A DNA stretch of 64,000 bases, from positions 51,547,428 through 51,611,427 of the forward strand of contig QVOM02000119.1 of the NCBI GenBank assembly GCA_003586115.2, in the 5' to 3' direction. Every line of letters starts with the position of its first letter. Positions within the stretch are counted from its first letter, which is position 1. A program made the position numbers and the translations under genes. Of this stretch, positions 33,306 through 44,329 are shown piece after piece. Below the pieces are notes generated by a model. That model worked only from the letters and a program-made list of their open reading frames with translations. It was not told the DNA's origin and searched no databases. The DNA is from Salvator merianae. Lineage: Eukaryota > Chordata > Lepidosauria > Squamata > Teiidae.

Positions 33306-33309
33306 CCTA
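33294..33309. repeat. hAT right terminal inverted repeat
   Basis: TTCGTGCACACCCCTA is the inverted partner of 21687-21702, with one mismatch. Confidence 0.92.
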
Positions 33310-33317
33310 GTTGCTAT
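33310..33317. repeat. Target-site duplication, right copy
   Basis: GTTGCTAT, identical to 21679-21686. Confidence 0.92.
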
Positions 33318-34100
33318 TCATTGAATACTTTTTGCTAAACAACTGCCTACTTCTACTCATGGACAGCCTTACCTTAGTTTATCTTTGCTATACTTCAGCA
33401 TTTGCTAGAAATATTTAGTCAAATAAACAGTTCATATTTATTCCTATTAGCTTTTGGCTTATATATTCTTTTTTTCAATAGTGCTTTAAACTTGTTATAT
33501 ATATTTATGTGACAGCAAATCAGTCTTCAAGGGGATATTATGGCTTACCTATCCTTTGTTACCATTTTACTTTATGCCAGGATCATCCATTTATTTTATA
33601 CATATCCGCATGCCAGCTACTTGCCATATTAATGAATATGCTACTGGATCTCAGAGCAGAAGCTGACAAAATCTGTATTAATGTTTAAGGGGATGTATAA
33701 ACATGGTAAATTTTAATGCACAAAAAATGTCAGCATCCTCATTTTCACTTTTATGTTTGAACTTTTCATCCATTTTTTACTTGCGAAGCTGTTTCGAGAG
33801 GTATTCAGCAAGAAAATAAACAATGCTCTCCCCAACTTCTGGAGGAACGTACTCAATCTTTAAATATGGACTCTGGGTCTGGGATGGAAGCGATTGCCTT
33901 AGAACTTGTTAGTTGCAGCTGTTATTATTTGTAATTACATAATTAGGCAAGAGTGAAGGGAAAAGCAGAACTATACTGAGCGCATCCCATTATTTCGGAT
34001 CACACTTGGAGTGTCCACTTACTCATTTCTAACAAGAACTCCATCAAAGAAAACAAAAGGAAACATAGATTGGAATAAAACTTGATATGGTATTGTATAT
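33318..34100. other. Nothing recognised
   Basis: AT-rich, CpG-poor DNA resumes at once after the hAT element. No gene is visible. Confidence 0.4.
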
Positions 34101-34405
34101 GTTGTTGTTCAGTCATTAAGTCATGTCCGACTCTTTGTGGCCCCATGGACCACAGCACACGAGGCCCTTCTGTTCTCCACTGCCTCTTGGAGTTTGCCCA
34201 AGCTCATGTTTGTTGCTCCCATGACACTATCTATCCATCTTATCCTCTGCTGTCCCCTTCTCCTTTTGCCTTCAATCTTTCCCACCATTAAGGTCTTTTC
34301 CAGTGGGCCCTATCTTCTCAGTATGTGGCCAAAATATTTGAGCTTCAGCTTTAGGATTTATCTTTCCAGTGAACAGGGTTGATTGCTTTTAGTATTGAAA
34401 TGCAG
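34101..34405 (-). mobile_element. BovB (RTE clade) LINE, 3' end
   Basis: Read on the - strand it gives KTLMVGKIEGKRRRGQQRIR, then RWIDSV, NMSLGKLQEAVE and VVHGATKSRT, the well-known C-terminus of the BovB ORF, followed by a GTTGTT/AACAAC 3' tip. One in-frame stop lies just after KSRT. BovB is known from squamates and ruminants through horizontal transfer. This copy is a short dead 3' fragment. Confidence 0.85.
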
Positions 34406-35341
34406 AAATAAATCAAATATGGTGTTCTGCTTTGGCATATGGCTTCTCTTTGATGCTCTGTACTGACCCGAGGTGACTTCTTTTGTTTATGCGATGCTCT
34501 AAATTTATTTGCTAGTGTAGCAAATTACATTTGTAAAATAAGTTGCCCAAAAACATAGTTTGCAGGGAGACTTCTCCACAGGGTATTCTGAGTTCTCTGT
34601 TTTAGCTCATTATACTTCAGTGGGCCCAGTTGTAGTATGTAATTAGCACTGAATACATGGCCGCCATCATAAATAGTACATGATAATAGTACTATTACAC
34701 AGTACATAATAAATTGTGGGATTTTGACTCTTTCTTTCTGTGAATGTGTGTCTGTTCTGTGGGGTCCAAGCATATTTAAGGCTGAATTGGCATTGCTTAT
34801 GCATATCTAAATGAGTTCTAATTAAACCTTTATTCTTCATCATGTAGACTATTAAGAAGACATAAAGTACAACCCCTGCTAAGTGTTCATCAGAATCAAT
34901 CTTCCTTCCTTTCCTTTCCTTTCCTTTCCTTTCCTTTATGTCTGAGTTATACATTTAGGGATCTGCAATCCATCTCTGACTCATTCATTTATATTCATTT
35001 TCCAATAAGCAAAAACTGCATAGTCCTTTTACTAAAAGAAACGTGTACAAATCTGGAAGTTCCATCAAGAAAAGAAAATGCAAATTAACAATGTAACAAT
35101 CTTCTGCCCTTACAGTGGTCACAATTAAAAAACAAAGAAACAAATAAAAGCCCCGGAAAGATTAAATGATGAATAAAGGGTTTCTAAATGTTGACAAGAG
35201 TTAATATTTGTCATCATGTAGTAATCTACAGGATTCAATTCCACATTACAACAGGATAATTATCCTGTTCTAACATGGAAAGTGCGAACAGGCCCAGAGT
35301 ATCCAGTTCCAGTTAGACAGCTGAAGAAGAAGTTGGTCCCA
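34406..35341. other. Nothing recognised besides a microsatellite
   Basis: No gene or definite element is seen apart from the pentanucleotide repeat near 34906. Confidence 0.35.
34906..34938. repeat. (CTTTC)n microsatellite
   Basis: Six or more CTTTC units in tandem. Confidence 0.85.
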
Positions 35342-35760
35342 GGGCCTTTCTGCATGGACCCTTAATCTGGATTAAAGGTCCACATAGTATACATCTGGAC
35401 CTCCATATCCACATGTTAATGCAGATTGAGAAGGCTCTGCCCCTTGCTGGTATGGTTTTGTCTGTGTTTTGGATTACCAGGAGGTGCCTTTCGGCAGCAT
35501 CTCATAGCACACTGCCAAAAAGCATCCCCCCCCCCCGCTCCCCGAGGACCCAAGGCTAGGAACTTTTGTTCCTAGCTGTTTGAGGCATGGGTATGGTGGT
35601 GTGACTGTGAAGCTTATGCAACCTTTGCAGCCCCACTGTGGGCTAATTTGGATTAGCGCCATTGGTGCAGACAGTGCTGATCCAGCTCACATTTCCCTGT
35701 GATCTAAATCAGTGGAACCCTCTGATCCAGATTACAGGCAAGTAAGTGCAGAAAAGGCCC
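35342..35760. mobile_element. MITE, GGGCCTTTCTGCA family, long subtype
   Basis: The left end GGGCCTTTCTGCATGG and the inverted right end GGGCCTTTTCTGCACTTA enclose 419 bp. A CTTAATCTGGATTA block near the left end pairs with a TAATCTGGAT block near the right. It shares internal GGAGGTGCCTTT and GATCCAG..A.TA blocks with 38799-39237. Confidence 0.6.
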
Positions 35761-36714
35761 TAGGCAGGCCCTGCCCCAGCCAATGCCTCTGAGATACTAC
35801 TTACACCTCATCACGATGGCTCAGAAACTATCCCAGCTGCCGAAAGAGGAAGGCAACATGTTTTGGATCAGATGACTGCAAACAAGAGAAAGCAGAGGTG
35901 TGGCTGGCACCAAACCAAAATAATAACCGCAGCAGCAACAAAAAAACACACAGGTTAGGCAATTTTTGGAACCACTGGATCACAAAGCAGGAGAAGAAAA
36001 CACCTGAAGACCTGTGTGGTTTGTACAGGGGATCTGTACAATCAAAATATTAATCCCTTTTATTTTAATGGATCTATTGATGCACAGCCCATGAATATGT
36101 GATAAGTGGTGGTTACAATCCCTTATATTATTACATGCATCATAGGGCACCTTCCCCAAATCACTGCTCAGTGTACTCATATGTATGAATCTGATTGAGA
36201 ATGGGGGCTTTTCTTCTGCAGAAACAGAGCACTGTTTGTTGACACGAAGCATTATTTGTCCTTTGGGATGCTGGTGCAGGCTGGAGGAAGATTCGGTAGG
36301 CCTCAAAACGCGCAGCAGCAAGTGATGATGCTGTCATGTGGAATGGTAATAGCCATGCTTCTTTAGATTTGGAGAAGGCCAAACAACTGAAGGAGGAACA
36401 GGTGTGCACAAGTAGGTACATTACCTAACTTCTGAATGGAGGTGCAGCAGTGCAGCCAAACATTGGCCTCTTTGTGGAATCTGAGCAGTTTGCACACCCC
36501 TAAGAACAGAATTAGAAAGATTATGATCTGTCTGCTGATATGCTTTTTCCTTATTTCTTTTTTTTCTTCACTGTCTGATTCAAGCAAGATGTGAGAGAGT
36601 GGACAGAACACTCACCACAATTATCAGCTCAGAGCTTGACCCTACCTTCCCTTTCTCTTTCACACATTTTAAGTTCAGAATTAAGCAATGCATATAATCC
36701 ACTACATTTGGTAG
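35761..36714. other. Nothing recognised
   Basis: No supportable gene or repeat. Confidence 0.35.
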
Positions 36715-36890
36715 GCCCATTCAGATGGGAGGAATATAGCGCCATTATGGTGCTGCTATGATGGGATTGCCACACATATCTATAGCAACCCCACCATAGC
36801 TATGCTGTATCTCTCCTAAAGCATGCAATAACTTATTTTGGGAAAAGCCAATTCTCACGGTGAGTTATCCCAAAATAGCACTATTACTTA
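36715..36890. repeat. Short relative of the 12008/20432 family
   Basis: It contains GGGATTGCCACACATATC, followed by TAGCAACCCCACCATAGC and then TTATTTTGGGAAAA...TTATCCCAAAATA. These nested inverted pairs match the style and wording of the two longer copies. Confidence 0.45.
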
Positions 36891-38584
36891 CCTTTTGGAT
36901 AGAGCTGTCACCTTCGCTGTGCCATGCATGTGTGGTGGTTGTGATCTCACACTTCTGGGTATTTCATATGTGTGTGTCACTAAAATGTGCATAGACAGCA
37001 CAGAACCCCATGCTGTCTAGCCAAAAGGTGATAAATCCAGAGGTACCTTTCTCCAGAATATTCAGCCAGTTTCTGGAGCCAGCCGTAGAGTCAATAGGCA
37101 TTTCTGCACTCGAACGCTGTGATTTGGAGTACTTGCAGAAATGGTGTAAGTTGCAGAATGAAGTTACATACATTTCTATGTTAGCTTATGCTTTGCTTCA
37201 AATATTCCTCACTGGAAACTGGTACTTCAGACCAGCTTCTGCACCAACCTCAAAGTTCATATGAACTTTGGTGCTGTCCTCTGAGGGTATCATTGAAATG
37301 GCATTTTAAAGAACATGTCTATTCTGGGACACTGAAGAGTATGTTATGCATGTTTCGTGCTGCAAAGTTGAGTTTTGCTCGTCTATGGAACACATCTAAG
37401 AGTACAGAATTATAATGGTGAAATAATATTATGGGCATTTTATCACATTAAACATGAGCAGAAGTAATCTTGCTTGTATGGGTACAGGGTAACATGCATG
37501 TAGGCAGATGATGAATTAATACTGGGGCTATTTTTTTTTCTTTTAATGACTAGCAAAATTTAACTCAAAGGCATTAATAAATACGTTATGTGTAATATCT
37601 CTATCATAAAACAGTGTCTTTGCTCAAAGCAAATAGGAATTTCTTTCTCATTCATTACTTATCAAAGCATTAACCTTTCTACCATTTCCTGAGTTGACTT
37701 GCAATATGGGTTTAACTCTAATGATTTTGTATAGCATGGCTAAATATTCAGAGTAAAATCTTCTTTTACCTGGTAACCCTTGAGTTGTTTTAATTTGTAC
37801 CTTTTGTAGTTTTTTAAAAAAACAAATCTGTGGCTTTTTGCAATAACCGTATTTGCAAAAAGATAATGCTGCCATGTTGCTAATCTGCTTATTTCATATA
37901 GATACTACCAAATCTCTCTTCTAAGCCTGACTTTGAATTGTAGAATGATATTAATATGTGTAGGAAGGATTTGACAGATTGGGCACATGGGATTTTTGGA
38001 ACTTCATTAGCTAGCTTCATTAGCTTTTTAATGAGATAACTAAAGAGCTGCCATTATATAAACTGCTGAGTTTTGGGTCAGTTCATGTATACATGCTGTA
38101 TGCACCTAATTTTTTCTATGCAATTATTCCTGAACAACTTTCTGTTCTGTTCTTTAGATGAAAAGCACTGTTGGTAGGGGATAAAAAACTCAGCAGAGAT
38201 TTATCTAATCATTGCTATATAATGATTAGATAAATCCTGGAAATCCCAACTATTTTCATGTGAATGTAGATCACATGCTAGAAGTGACCTAGGAATTCAT
38301 GGGAGGCTGCAGCCGTGTGCATGATTTGCAAGCAGCTTAGAGGGGGTACATGTGGATACTAGAGTTCCAATCTCACTTAAAAGCTTCTAAAAGTGCATTT
38401 TGGCGCTTTGAAATTGGATTAGAGATATTAATATGCAGATGCTACTGCTCCTAAGCTGCTTTCAAGTCAATTTATTTTCCTGTGTGTGGATGCAGTCTTT
38501 GTGGAGGCTTTCTAGCTATATAGATCTGAGAACCAAGGATGGAGCATTTTGGGTAGAGAAGACTTATTCCAAATGTATGATTAT
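36891..38584. other. Nothing recognised
   Basis: No gene is seen. A short GGCATTTCTGCACT string at about 37099 may be a MITE end without a partner. Confidence 0.35.
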
Positions 38585-38726
38585 GGGCCTTTCTGCACTT
38601 TCTACCTTAGAATGGGATTATTATAGTCCAGCTGCTCCTGGTACAGCTGCGAAGCACTCCACAGCTATACCAGGAGCAGCTGGACTATAATTATACCATT
38701 CTAAGGTAGAAAGTGCAGAAAGGCCC
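38585..38726. mobile_element. Palindromic MITE, GGGCCTTTCTGCAC family
   Basis: This 142-bp unit is an almost perfect inverted repeat. The left GGGCCTTTCTGCACTTTCTA, then CAGCTGCTCCTGG, is mirrored by CCAGGAGCAGCTG and TAGAAAGTGCAGAAAGGCCC, around a ~28-bp loop. No coding. Confidence 0.8.
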
Positions 38727-38798
38727 AATGTTGGCACCTGCTACTGAAAGGTGTATGTCTACTTCTTATCTTATTTCCAACAGGAGAAGAAATCACTG

Positions 38799-39237
38799 AG
38801 TCTTTCTGCATGGACCCTTAATCTGTATTAAGGATGCATGTAGTTCACTTCTAGGCCACAGAGATTTGCACATTAGTTCAGATCTATGAGGCCATGCCTT
38901 CCGACTGGACTGCTCTGTCTGCATGAGACAGAGCGAGAGATCCAGATTAAGGGAGGTCTTAATCCTTATCTCTAGTAGACCCCGGTACATGGGAGGCATA
39001 CCATATTCCATATTTACTGGGAGGTGCCTTTTAGTGGTTCACTGAGAAGCCTTCGTAACCTTTGGAGGTGTGGGGAAGCTCACATGAGCTTTGCAACTGT
39101 GCCGTGGGGTAATCTGGACAGTGCAGTTAGTGGAGATGGTGCTGATTCTGCCCACACTCTCTGTGATCTAGATCAATGGGCTGGGCTAATCTGGACCCAG
39201 TGATCTGAACTGCGTGGAGGTAAGAGCAGAAAGGACC
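38799..39237. mobile_element. MITE, sister of 35342-35760
   Basis: It starts with TCTTTCTGCATGGACCC and CTTAATCTG and ends with AGCAGAAAGGACC. It shares internal blocks with the 35342 copy, including GGGAGGTGCCTTT. Confidence 0.5.
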
Positions 39238-39539
39238 CCTGTTGTGTTTCCAGTGATTGACTTCTAAAGGAAGCCAGACCTCAGTAATGATACCACATAC
39301 TGCTAGTAGAAGTGAAGAGTTTAAAACAGAATGCCACAGCCTTGGAGGGCTTTCAGTATTAGGTGCTGGAGACATAAAGGGACTAGAAAGAAAGGGACAG
39401 AGTTCAGACAGGTTCACTCTACAACCTCTGCAGCCTAATTAAGGCAGCAATGGCATCCAATCACAAGAGATACTCAATCAGGGCAACAAGTTAGTCACTT
39501 GTGAACTAAAAGTGGGATATGTCTCTGACTGCATCCACT

Positions 39540-39690
39540 CTGAAGTCCAAACAAGCACTTCCAAAGTGTATGCTCTGTGTTTTAACATGGATTAGTGGTG
39601 GGATTGGATGATTAGCATCTGCATACTACCATCACTAGGCCACTTTTGAGCTGCTTTTAAAAATATGCATAGATGCAGTCTGAATCTTAG
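39540..39690. repeat. Dispersed repeat related to 17728-17882
   Basis: It has GACTGCATCCAC at the left and ATGCAGTC at the right, and shares GGATTAG.GGTGGGAT and CACTTTTGAGC with the 17.8-kb palindrome. Confidence 0.4.
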
Positions 39691-40106
39691 GGTGTTTCTA
39701 CGCTTACCTGTGGTGGACCATTTCAGCAATACTGGATCAGCTGGAGCAGTCCTCCTCTTGATCCCATCCATATGTCCCAGAATAAGGTCATTCACATTTG
39801 GACAGCTGTTGTGGGACAGTCCTTGTGCTGGCTCTGAAGCTTGCATGAACTTTGGAGCTGGCTCTGAGGGCTCTGACAGCCCAGAATTAAAATTTCCAGC
39901 TTCAGAGACTCTGGGAGACTCATTTCGGTGCTTTGGTGCACAACTGAAATGGATACCCCTGCTAAACCCGAACATATGGAGGCATGTGCCTTCTGCACTG
40001 TTCTGTAGTCCAGTTTAGTAATTGCTAGACTCCTGCTAGATCTTTTCAAAAGGTCTAATGCTATCCCAGTTTAGGCAGCCATTTTGGTTCACCTTGTCTG
40101 GTCTAT

Positions 40107-40286
40107 GGCCCTTTCTGCACTTGGCCTTATACCAGATTATATCCTGGAATAGGGACCTGCCATCTGCATGCTAGTAGAAACCATGGCAGGCCCCATGCAG
40201 GGCCTGCTGTAAACTCCACTAGTGTGTGGATAGGAGGTCCCTGTTCTGGGATATGATCTAGAATAAAGCCAAGAGAAGAAAGGGCC
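40107..40286. mobile_element. 180-bp MITE, GGCCCTTTCTGCAC family
   Basis: It begins GGCCCTTTCTGCACTTGGCC and ends with inverted GAAAGGGCC. TAT abuts both ends. It has the same length and interior as 45181-45360 (GATTATATCC, AATAGGGACCTGCCATC). Confidence 0.7.
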
Positions 40287-40289
40287 TAT

Positions 40290-41170
40290 GTTTTGTGATG
40301 GGCAGGGCTTGCCTTGGACTATACCAGCATGCAGAATGGAGATTTCTGGACCCTTTTCTGGAGTGGTTTTCAGGTAACTTCAGAAAGACCTTAGTTTTAC
40401 TGAATGAAAGGCAAAGCAACTTATAGTCATTTTGCTTGCTTTGCAAGTTCTGGTCTTGATTTCACATCAAATTGAATAGAAACCTGGGATCTAATGAAAT
40501 AAACGTCTGATTACAAGAAACACATTAATGCAGTTGATTCTAGAGCAATTCTGTAGAGTTTTTTTTCACCAATATCAACCAAAAAATTAAACTATCATGA
40601 CACTAATGTACCATGGTACACTAGTAGAATTTATTGTACCAGGAAGCAGTGTATGGCATAATGAAAGGCACTGTCTGTTTTTTTCTATTAATGATGTTCT
40701 GGAATTAAAAATAATAATAATAATAACAAATTTGTTCCCATGTTTTAAAAAATCAGTCCTATGACTAAATCAAGGGCTTCCCTTGTTTTCCTCTGCGCAT
40801 GATGCTGGCTATTATCCCCAATTATTGGCTGTGTTTGCCAAGGCTGAGGAGAGATGTAGCTTAGTAACATTTGAATGCCCACAGGCTAGACACAAGCTCT
40901 GCCGTCTGTGGAACATATCTAGGAAAGATAATATGCGTGGCTTTCATGATTCATGATGGTATACACAGGTTGCTGCCTCTATAGACATGGACCCAAAAAA
41001 TTCACAAAGTGTAAACTGACTCTAAGAAATGAGTAATTGATAGTATAGCAGCTTTCTGAACCATTTTTACAGGATTAGTCACTTCTTGCTGCATGATAAC
41101 AGAAGTATACATTCAATCCTACTTCTCTGATATCTTTCCAAAGAACATAAAAGTCAAGGATACCATATTT
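40290..41170. other. Nothing recognised
   Basis: A short (ATA)n run lies at about 40710-40726. Otherwise there is no feature. Confidence 0.35.
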
Positions 41171-41174
41171 ACTT

Positions 41175-41440
41175 TTTTTTTTTTTTTCAATTCTGGCTGC
41201 AGTTACCATATGGCCAGAATTGTATATGCTCAGAAGTGGAAAGAAGATATTCAGTGGAGAAAAAGAAGAAAAGAGAAAGGACGGGGAGAAATATGAAGTA
41301 TAGAAGAAACTGTAAATGAAGGAGGAAGTCAATAATAATATTGATATAAGAATGTAATGTAGAATGTAATTTTATATATCTGAAATATAACAACAATAAA
41401 AAAGTGGAAAAAATAAAATAAAAAAGTAAAGGATACATTA
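41175..41440 (+). repeat. Possible L1-like 3' remnant
   Basis: After a T tract, the frame ARIVYAQKWK...WRKRRKEKG resembles the very C-terminal region of L1 ORF2 products. An AT-rich tail with CAATAAAAAAG follows. Similarity is short, so the call is weak. Confidence 0.3.
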
Positions 41441-41886
41441 TAAATAAGAGCCTAATTATTATTTTGCCTCACCGTACCTCAGTCTGATTCTTCATTTCAG
41501 CCTTATCTAGATGAGCTCAGCAGACAGCACAACAAAATCTCTGTTCTTTCCACTCTGTTTGAACCATCCTTGTAGAGCTGCAAAATAAAGCTAAGGTAAG
41601 CTTTCTAGACCCTTTCGTTTTAGCCAGTCTTTTGGCTAAATGATATGTTTTAAAAGAAGTTTTCATAATGCACAGCAGAAGACAAATTAGTAATATAATA
41701 CATTAGGTAAGAGCTGCTTATCAGATTACCTCTTCAAGTGGCAAAATAATATTGATGATTTTTGTGAGTAAACAATTTGCTGTTTCACCTCCGGCTGGAA
41801 AATATTTTTATCCAGTCCTGGGATTATAGAAAGGTCAGCACAAATGAAATGCAAAGACAGAGCATTGATGTTGTTAACTCACTAAG

Positions 41887-42672
41887 GGTGTGATCAGACG
41901 GGCTATTTTGGACGTCTTCCAGTCGCACGGAAGCTGCAGCGTTCATAAAACTCTTTGGTAAAGCTGTCTCTGCACCTCTCGGAGGCTGCCTGGGTCGGCT
42001 CTTCTATATTCGGCTCTTCTGTGCTTTCGGGTTGCCTTGGGGAGCACCTCAACCAATCAGAGCCTTGCAGGAAGCCATGGGACAATAGCACAAGAAGGGA
42101 GGGGGGCGAGTGAGCTCTTGCCAGCAGAAGGAAACTTTTCAAACTCCCTGCCTTCTGTAGATAAAAAAAGACATCGGTAGCAAGGTGTGGGAGAAAGCCC
42201 CTTGCTACTAAAGTCCAGCATGCTTTTTTAACTACAGAAGGCAAGGGGTTTGAAAAGTTTCTCCCCATGCCAGCAAATCTCTCCCTCTGCTCAGTTCAAC
42301 TGAGGCATCCACTTCCTGCCTCTCTGCAGAAGCAGCTTCCATGCAAGTCGTTAACTGCCAGGGTTTTCCCTTTTCCAAAGGAAATGTCTCCTCTGCCCTC
42401 TGCTTCACCTCTCCGCCCACTGCTCCGGTTCCCCGAGGCTTCAGTAAAAGGGGAAATAAGGGATCGGGTGAGGAAATCCTGGCAGTTAAGGAGTTAATGA
42501 CTTGGGGAACTGCTTAGCAGAGAGGTGGGGAGTGGACAATCAGCAAGCAGCTCCCTTTGCAGGCTGTGAATCGCCTCATCAGTAAGTGTATGTGGAAGGC
42601 TTTTTTCCTGTGCGCCAAGAAACCATCCGCTCCTTTCATGCAGGCGATTTTAAAAATCGCTAGTCTGAACAC
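41887..42672. mobile_element. hAT-like MITE with GTGTGATCAGAC ends and an inner foldback
   Basis: The left end GGTGTGATCAGACGGGC and inverted right end TGTGTTCAGACTAGCG match the ends of 8059-8291. Inside, 42120-42186 and 42199-42274 are reverse complements: GCCAGC, AACTTTTCAAACTCC, GCCTTCTGTAG on the left arm mirror the right arm. No transposase frame is present. Confidence 0.6.
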
Positions 42673-44109
42673 AGAAGTAGGTGCATCCAAACTAGGCTGT
42701 CTAATGAGCTTCAAATATTGCAGTACAACAGAATTTTAAAATAATCCCAGCTTGCAGTGACTTCAGAATATCCATCAGGTATATGTCTGTTTATGTACTA
42801 AAGCTCCTTAATCAATTAATGAGGTGATGTGTTTACAGAACTGTAACAGTCTGTTAATATCTGAAGTGTTCAAACTGTTATGAGAAAACGTAAGGCATAG
42901 CTTTGCATTTCATTCCAGGTTGCCTGTTCATTTGTTTCTTAAAACTATAACAGTGTTTTGGTTTTGATATAAGGAGTATGCTGGTAGAAAATAAACAACT
43001 CAGAAGCTCCATGTGCAAGCCTGTACTCACAAAAATGCTTGGTTTTAATTATATATAGATAATTGATGTTTTATTCTGCACTGACATGGCATTCAAGAGC
43101 AGCTGCACCAGAGCAGTGTGATGGCTGGCAGTCATTACCAAACTCTGCTTTTTTGGAAGGCAGTCCAGAAGGAGTAATACCTTTAATGCATCTAATATCC
43201 CTTCTCCTAAACCTAATCTTTTGCCTCCAAGCATCATACTTTCTCATGCTCGACAGTACAGTGTTGTTTGCCCCCAGTGACAATTTCTCCCCCTCCTTCC
43301 TTGCCTTCCTTTTACACATAGTGAGCTGTTGGTCAGAGCTGTAATAGAAGTCTGGCAAATTATCCCTTTTGGAATTTAACTCCCGTAATCCTTAGCCACT
43401 GCATCTAATGGCAGCACTGAGTCACTTATGAGATCTAGGTAACAAGCAATGCAAAATGCATGTTCTGAAAGTAACATATTTAGGAACAGACTAGCCATTA
43501 TCGTCTTATGATAACACTGGCACCCTACCATTTTTCCATCAATGCTCTGGCTCGTAGTATACTTTAATATGACACTATTTTTCCTCTGAAACTTTGATTT
43601 TCTCTTTTTGTCTCTCTATATGCAATAAAAAGCAGCATCTTTTCTTTTTCTCCTTCTTATCAGAGAATAATCTGCAACCTTTTGTTTTAATATTATAATG
43701 TCTGTTTGACATATGGGACTATAATATTTAATGACCTGCTTTTGTAAAAGCTCATTTTCTTTTTCTTTTTTTCAGTGTTCAGATGTTGGAAAGTGGAAGA
43801 TGCACGAAGTGAAGTGAGTGGCACAAAACAGTAGGTAGGAAAGCATTGTACAATTCAGTGAGCAACAAGGTCAATTACTTCATATCTACTCGTGGTTCAG
43901 CACAGCTGGAGTGAAAACATCATAATGCCTGACTGGCATTTCTGCAGCCATATAATGGAGAATAATCATGGAGCTTAAATCATCGGCTTACCCTCCCCCC
44001 CCTCAAAAAAAATCATTCTAGCTGGGCAAACACAGAAAGGTAAAATGCATTCTTAGTGAAGAATAAACAAATGAAAAAAAGCCCCTGCAATAGAAACCCA
44101 GAAGAATAA
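42673..44109. other. No definite feature
   Basis: No gene is seen. One exon-like string lies at 43776-43813 between a strong pyrimidine-AG acceptor and a GTGAGT donor, too short to assign. Confidence 0.35.
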
Positions 44110-44275
44110 GGGTGATTCTGTACTGGCTGGAATACTGGCTAGTATACCAGTCCAGCAAGTGTACCAGGAGCCTCCGTTCTACAAGCTGGTGTGGTCTAAG
44201 GGAGGCCTTGAGTGAGACAGAGTGGATTAGGAAGGGGTGGAGCCTCCCTTAGACTGTATAAACATGTGTAAGAGA
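44110..44275. repeat. MITE fragment, GGGTGATTCTG family
   Basis: It starts GGGTGATTCTGTACTGGC and shares CAAGTGTACCAGGAGCCTCC and GGTCTAAG..AGGCC blocks with 45831-45968. No right end was found. Confidence 0.45.
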
Positions 44276-44288
44276 AGCTTTTAGTACA

Positions 44289-44293
<5 letters not shown>

Positions 44294-44325
<32 letters not shown>
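44294..44325. repeat. (TG)n microsatellite
   Basis: About fifteen uninterrupted TG units. Confidence 0.9.
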
Positions 44326-44328
<3 letters not shown>

Positions 44329-44329
44329 A

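Larger units (their letters stand above)
21687..33309 (+). mobile_element. Two-gene hAT transposon (transposase + Myb/SANT protein)
   Basis: This is a complete hAT element bounded by matching termini and an exact 8-bp target-site duplication. In order it holds: left terminus and CGAA-rich subterminal zone; a TATA promoter; a BED-finger transposase on + (frameshifted); an N gap inside a duplicated block; a convergent spliced Myb/SANT gene on - ; a CCAAT/GC-box promoter; and a right CGAA-rich zone and terminus. It is rich in CpG, while the flanks are CpG-poor, which suggests a recent insertion. As assembled it is 11,623 bp. Removing the gap and one copy of the repeated block gives about 8.55 kb, long for a hAT. 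Element type is seen directly. The claim that the second gene belongs to the element follows from its position between the only termini. Confidence 0.9.
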
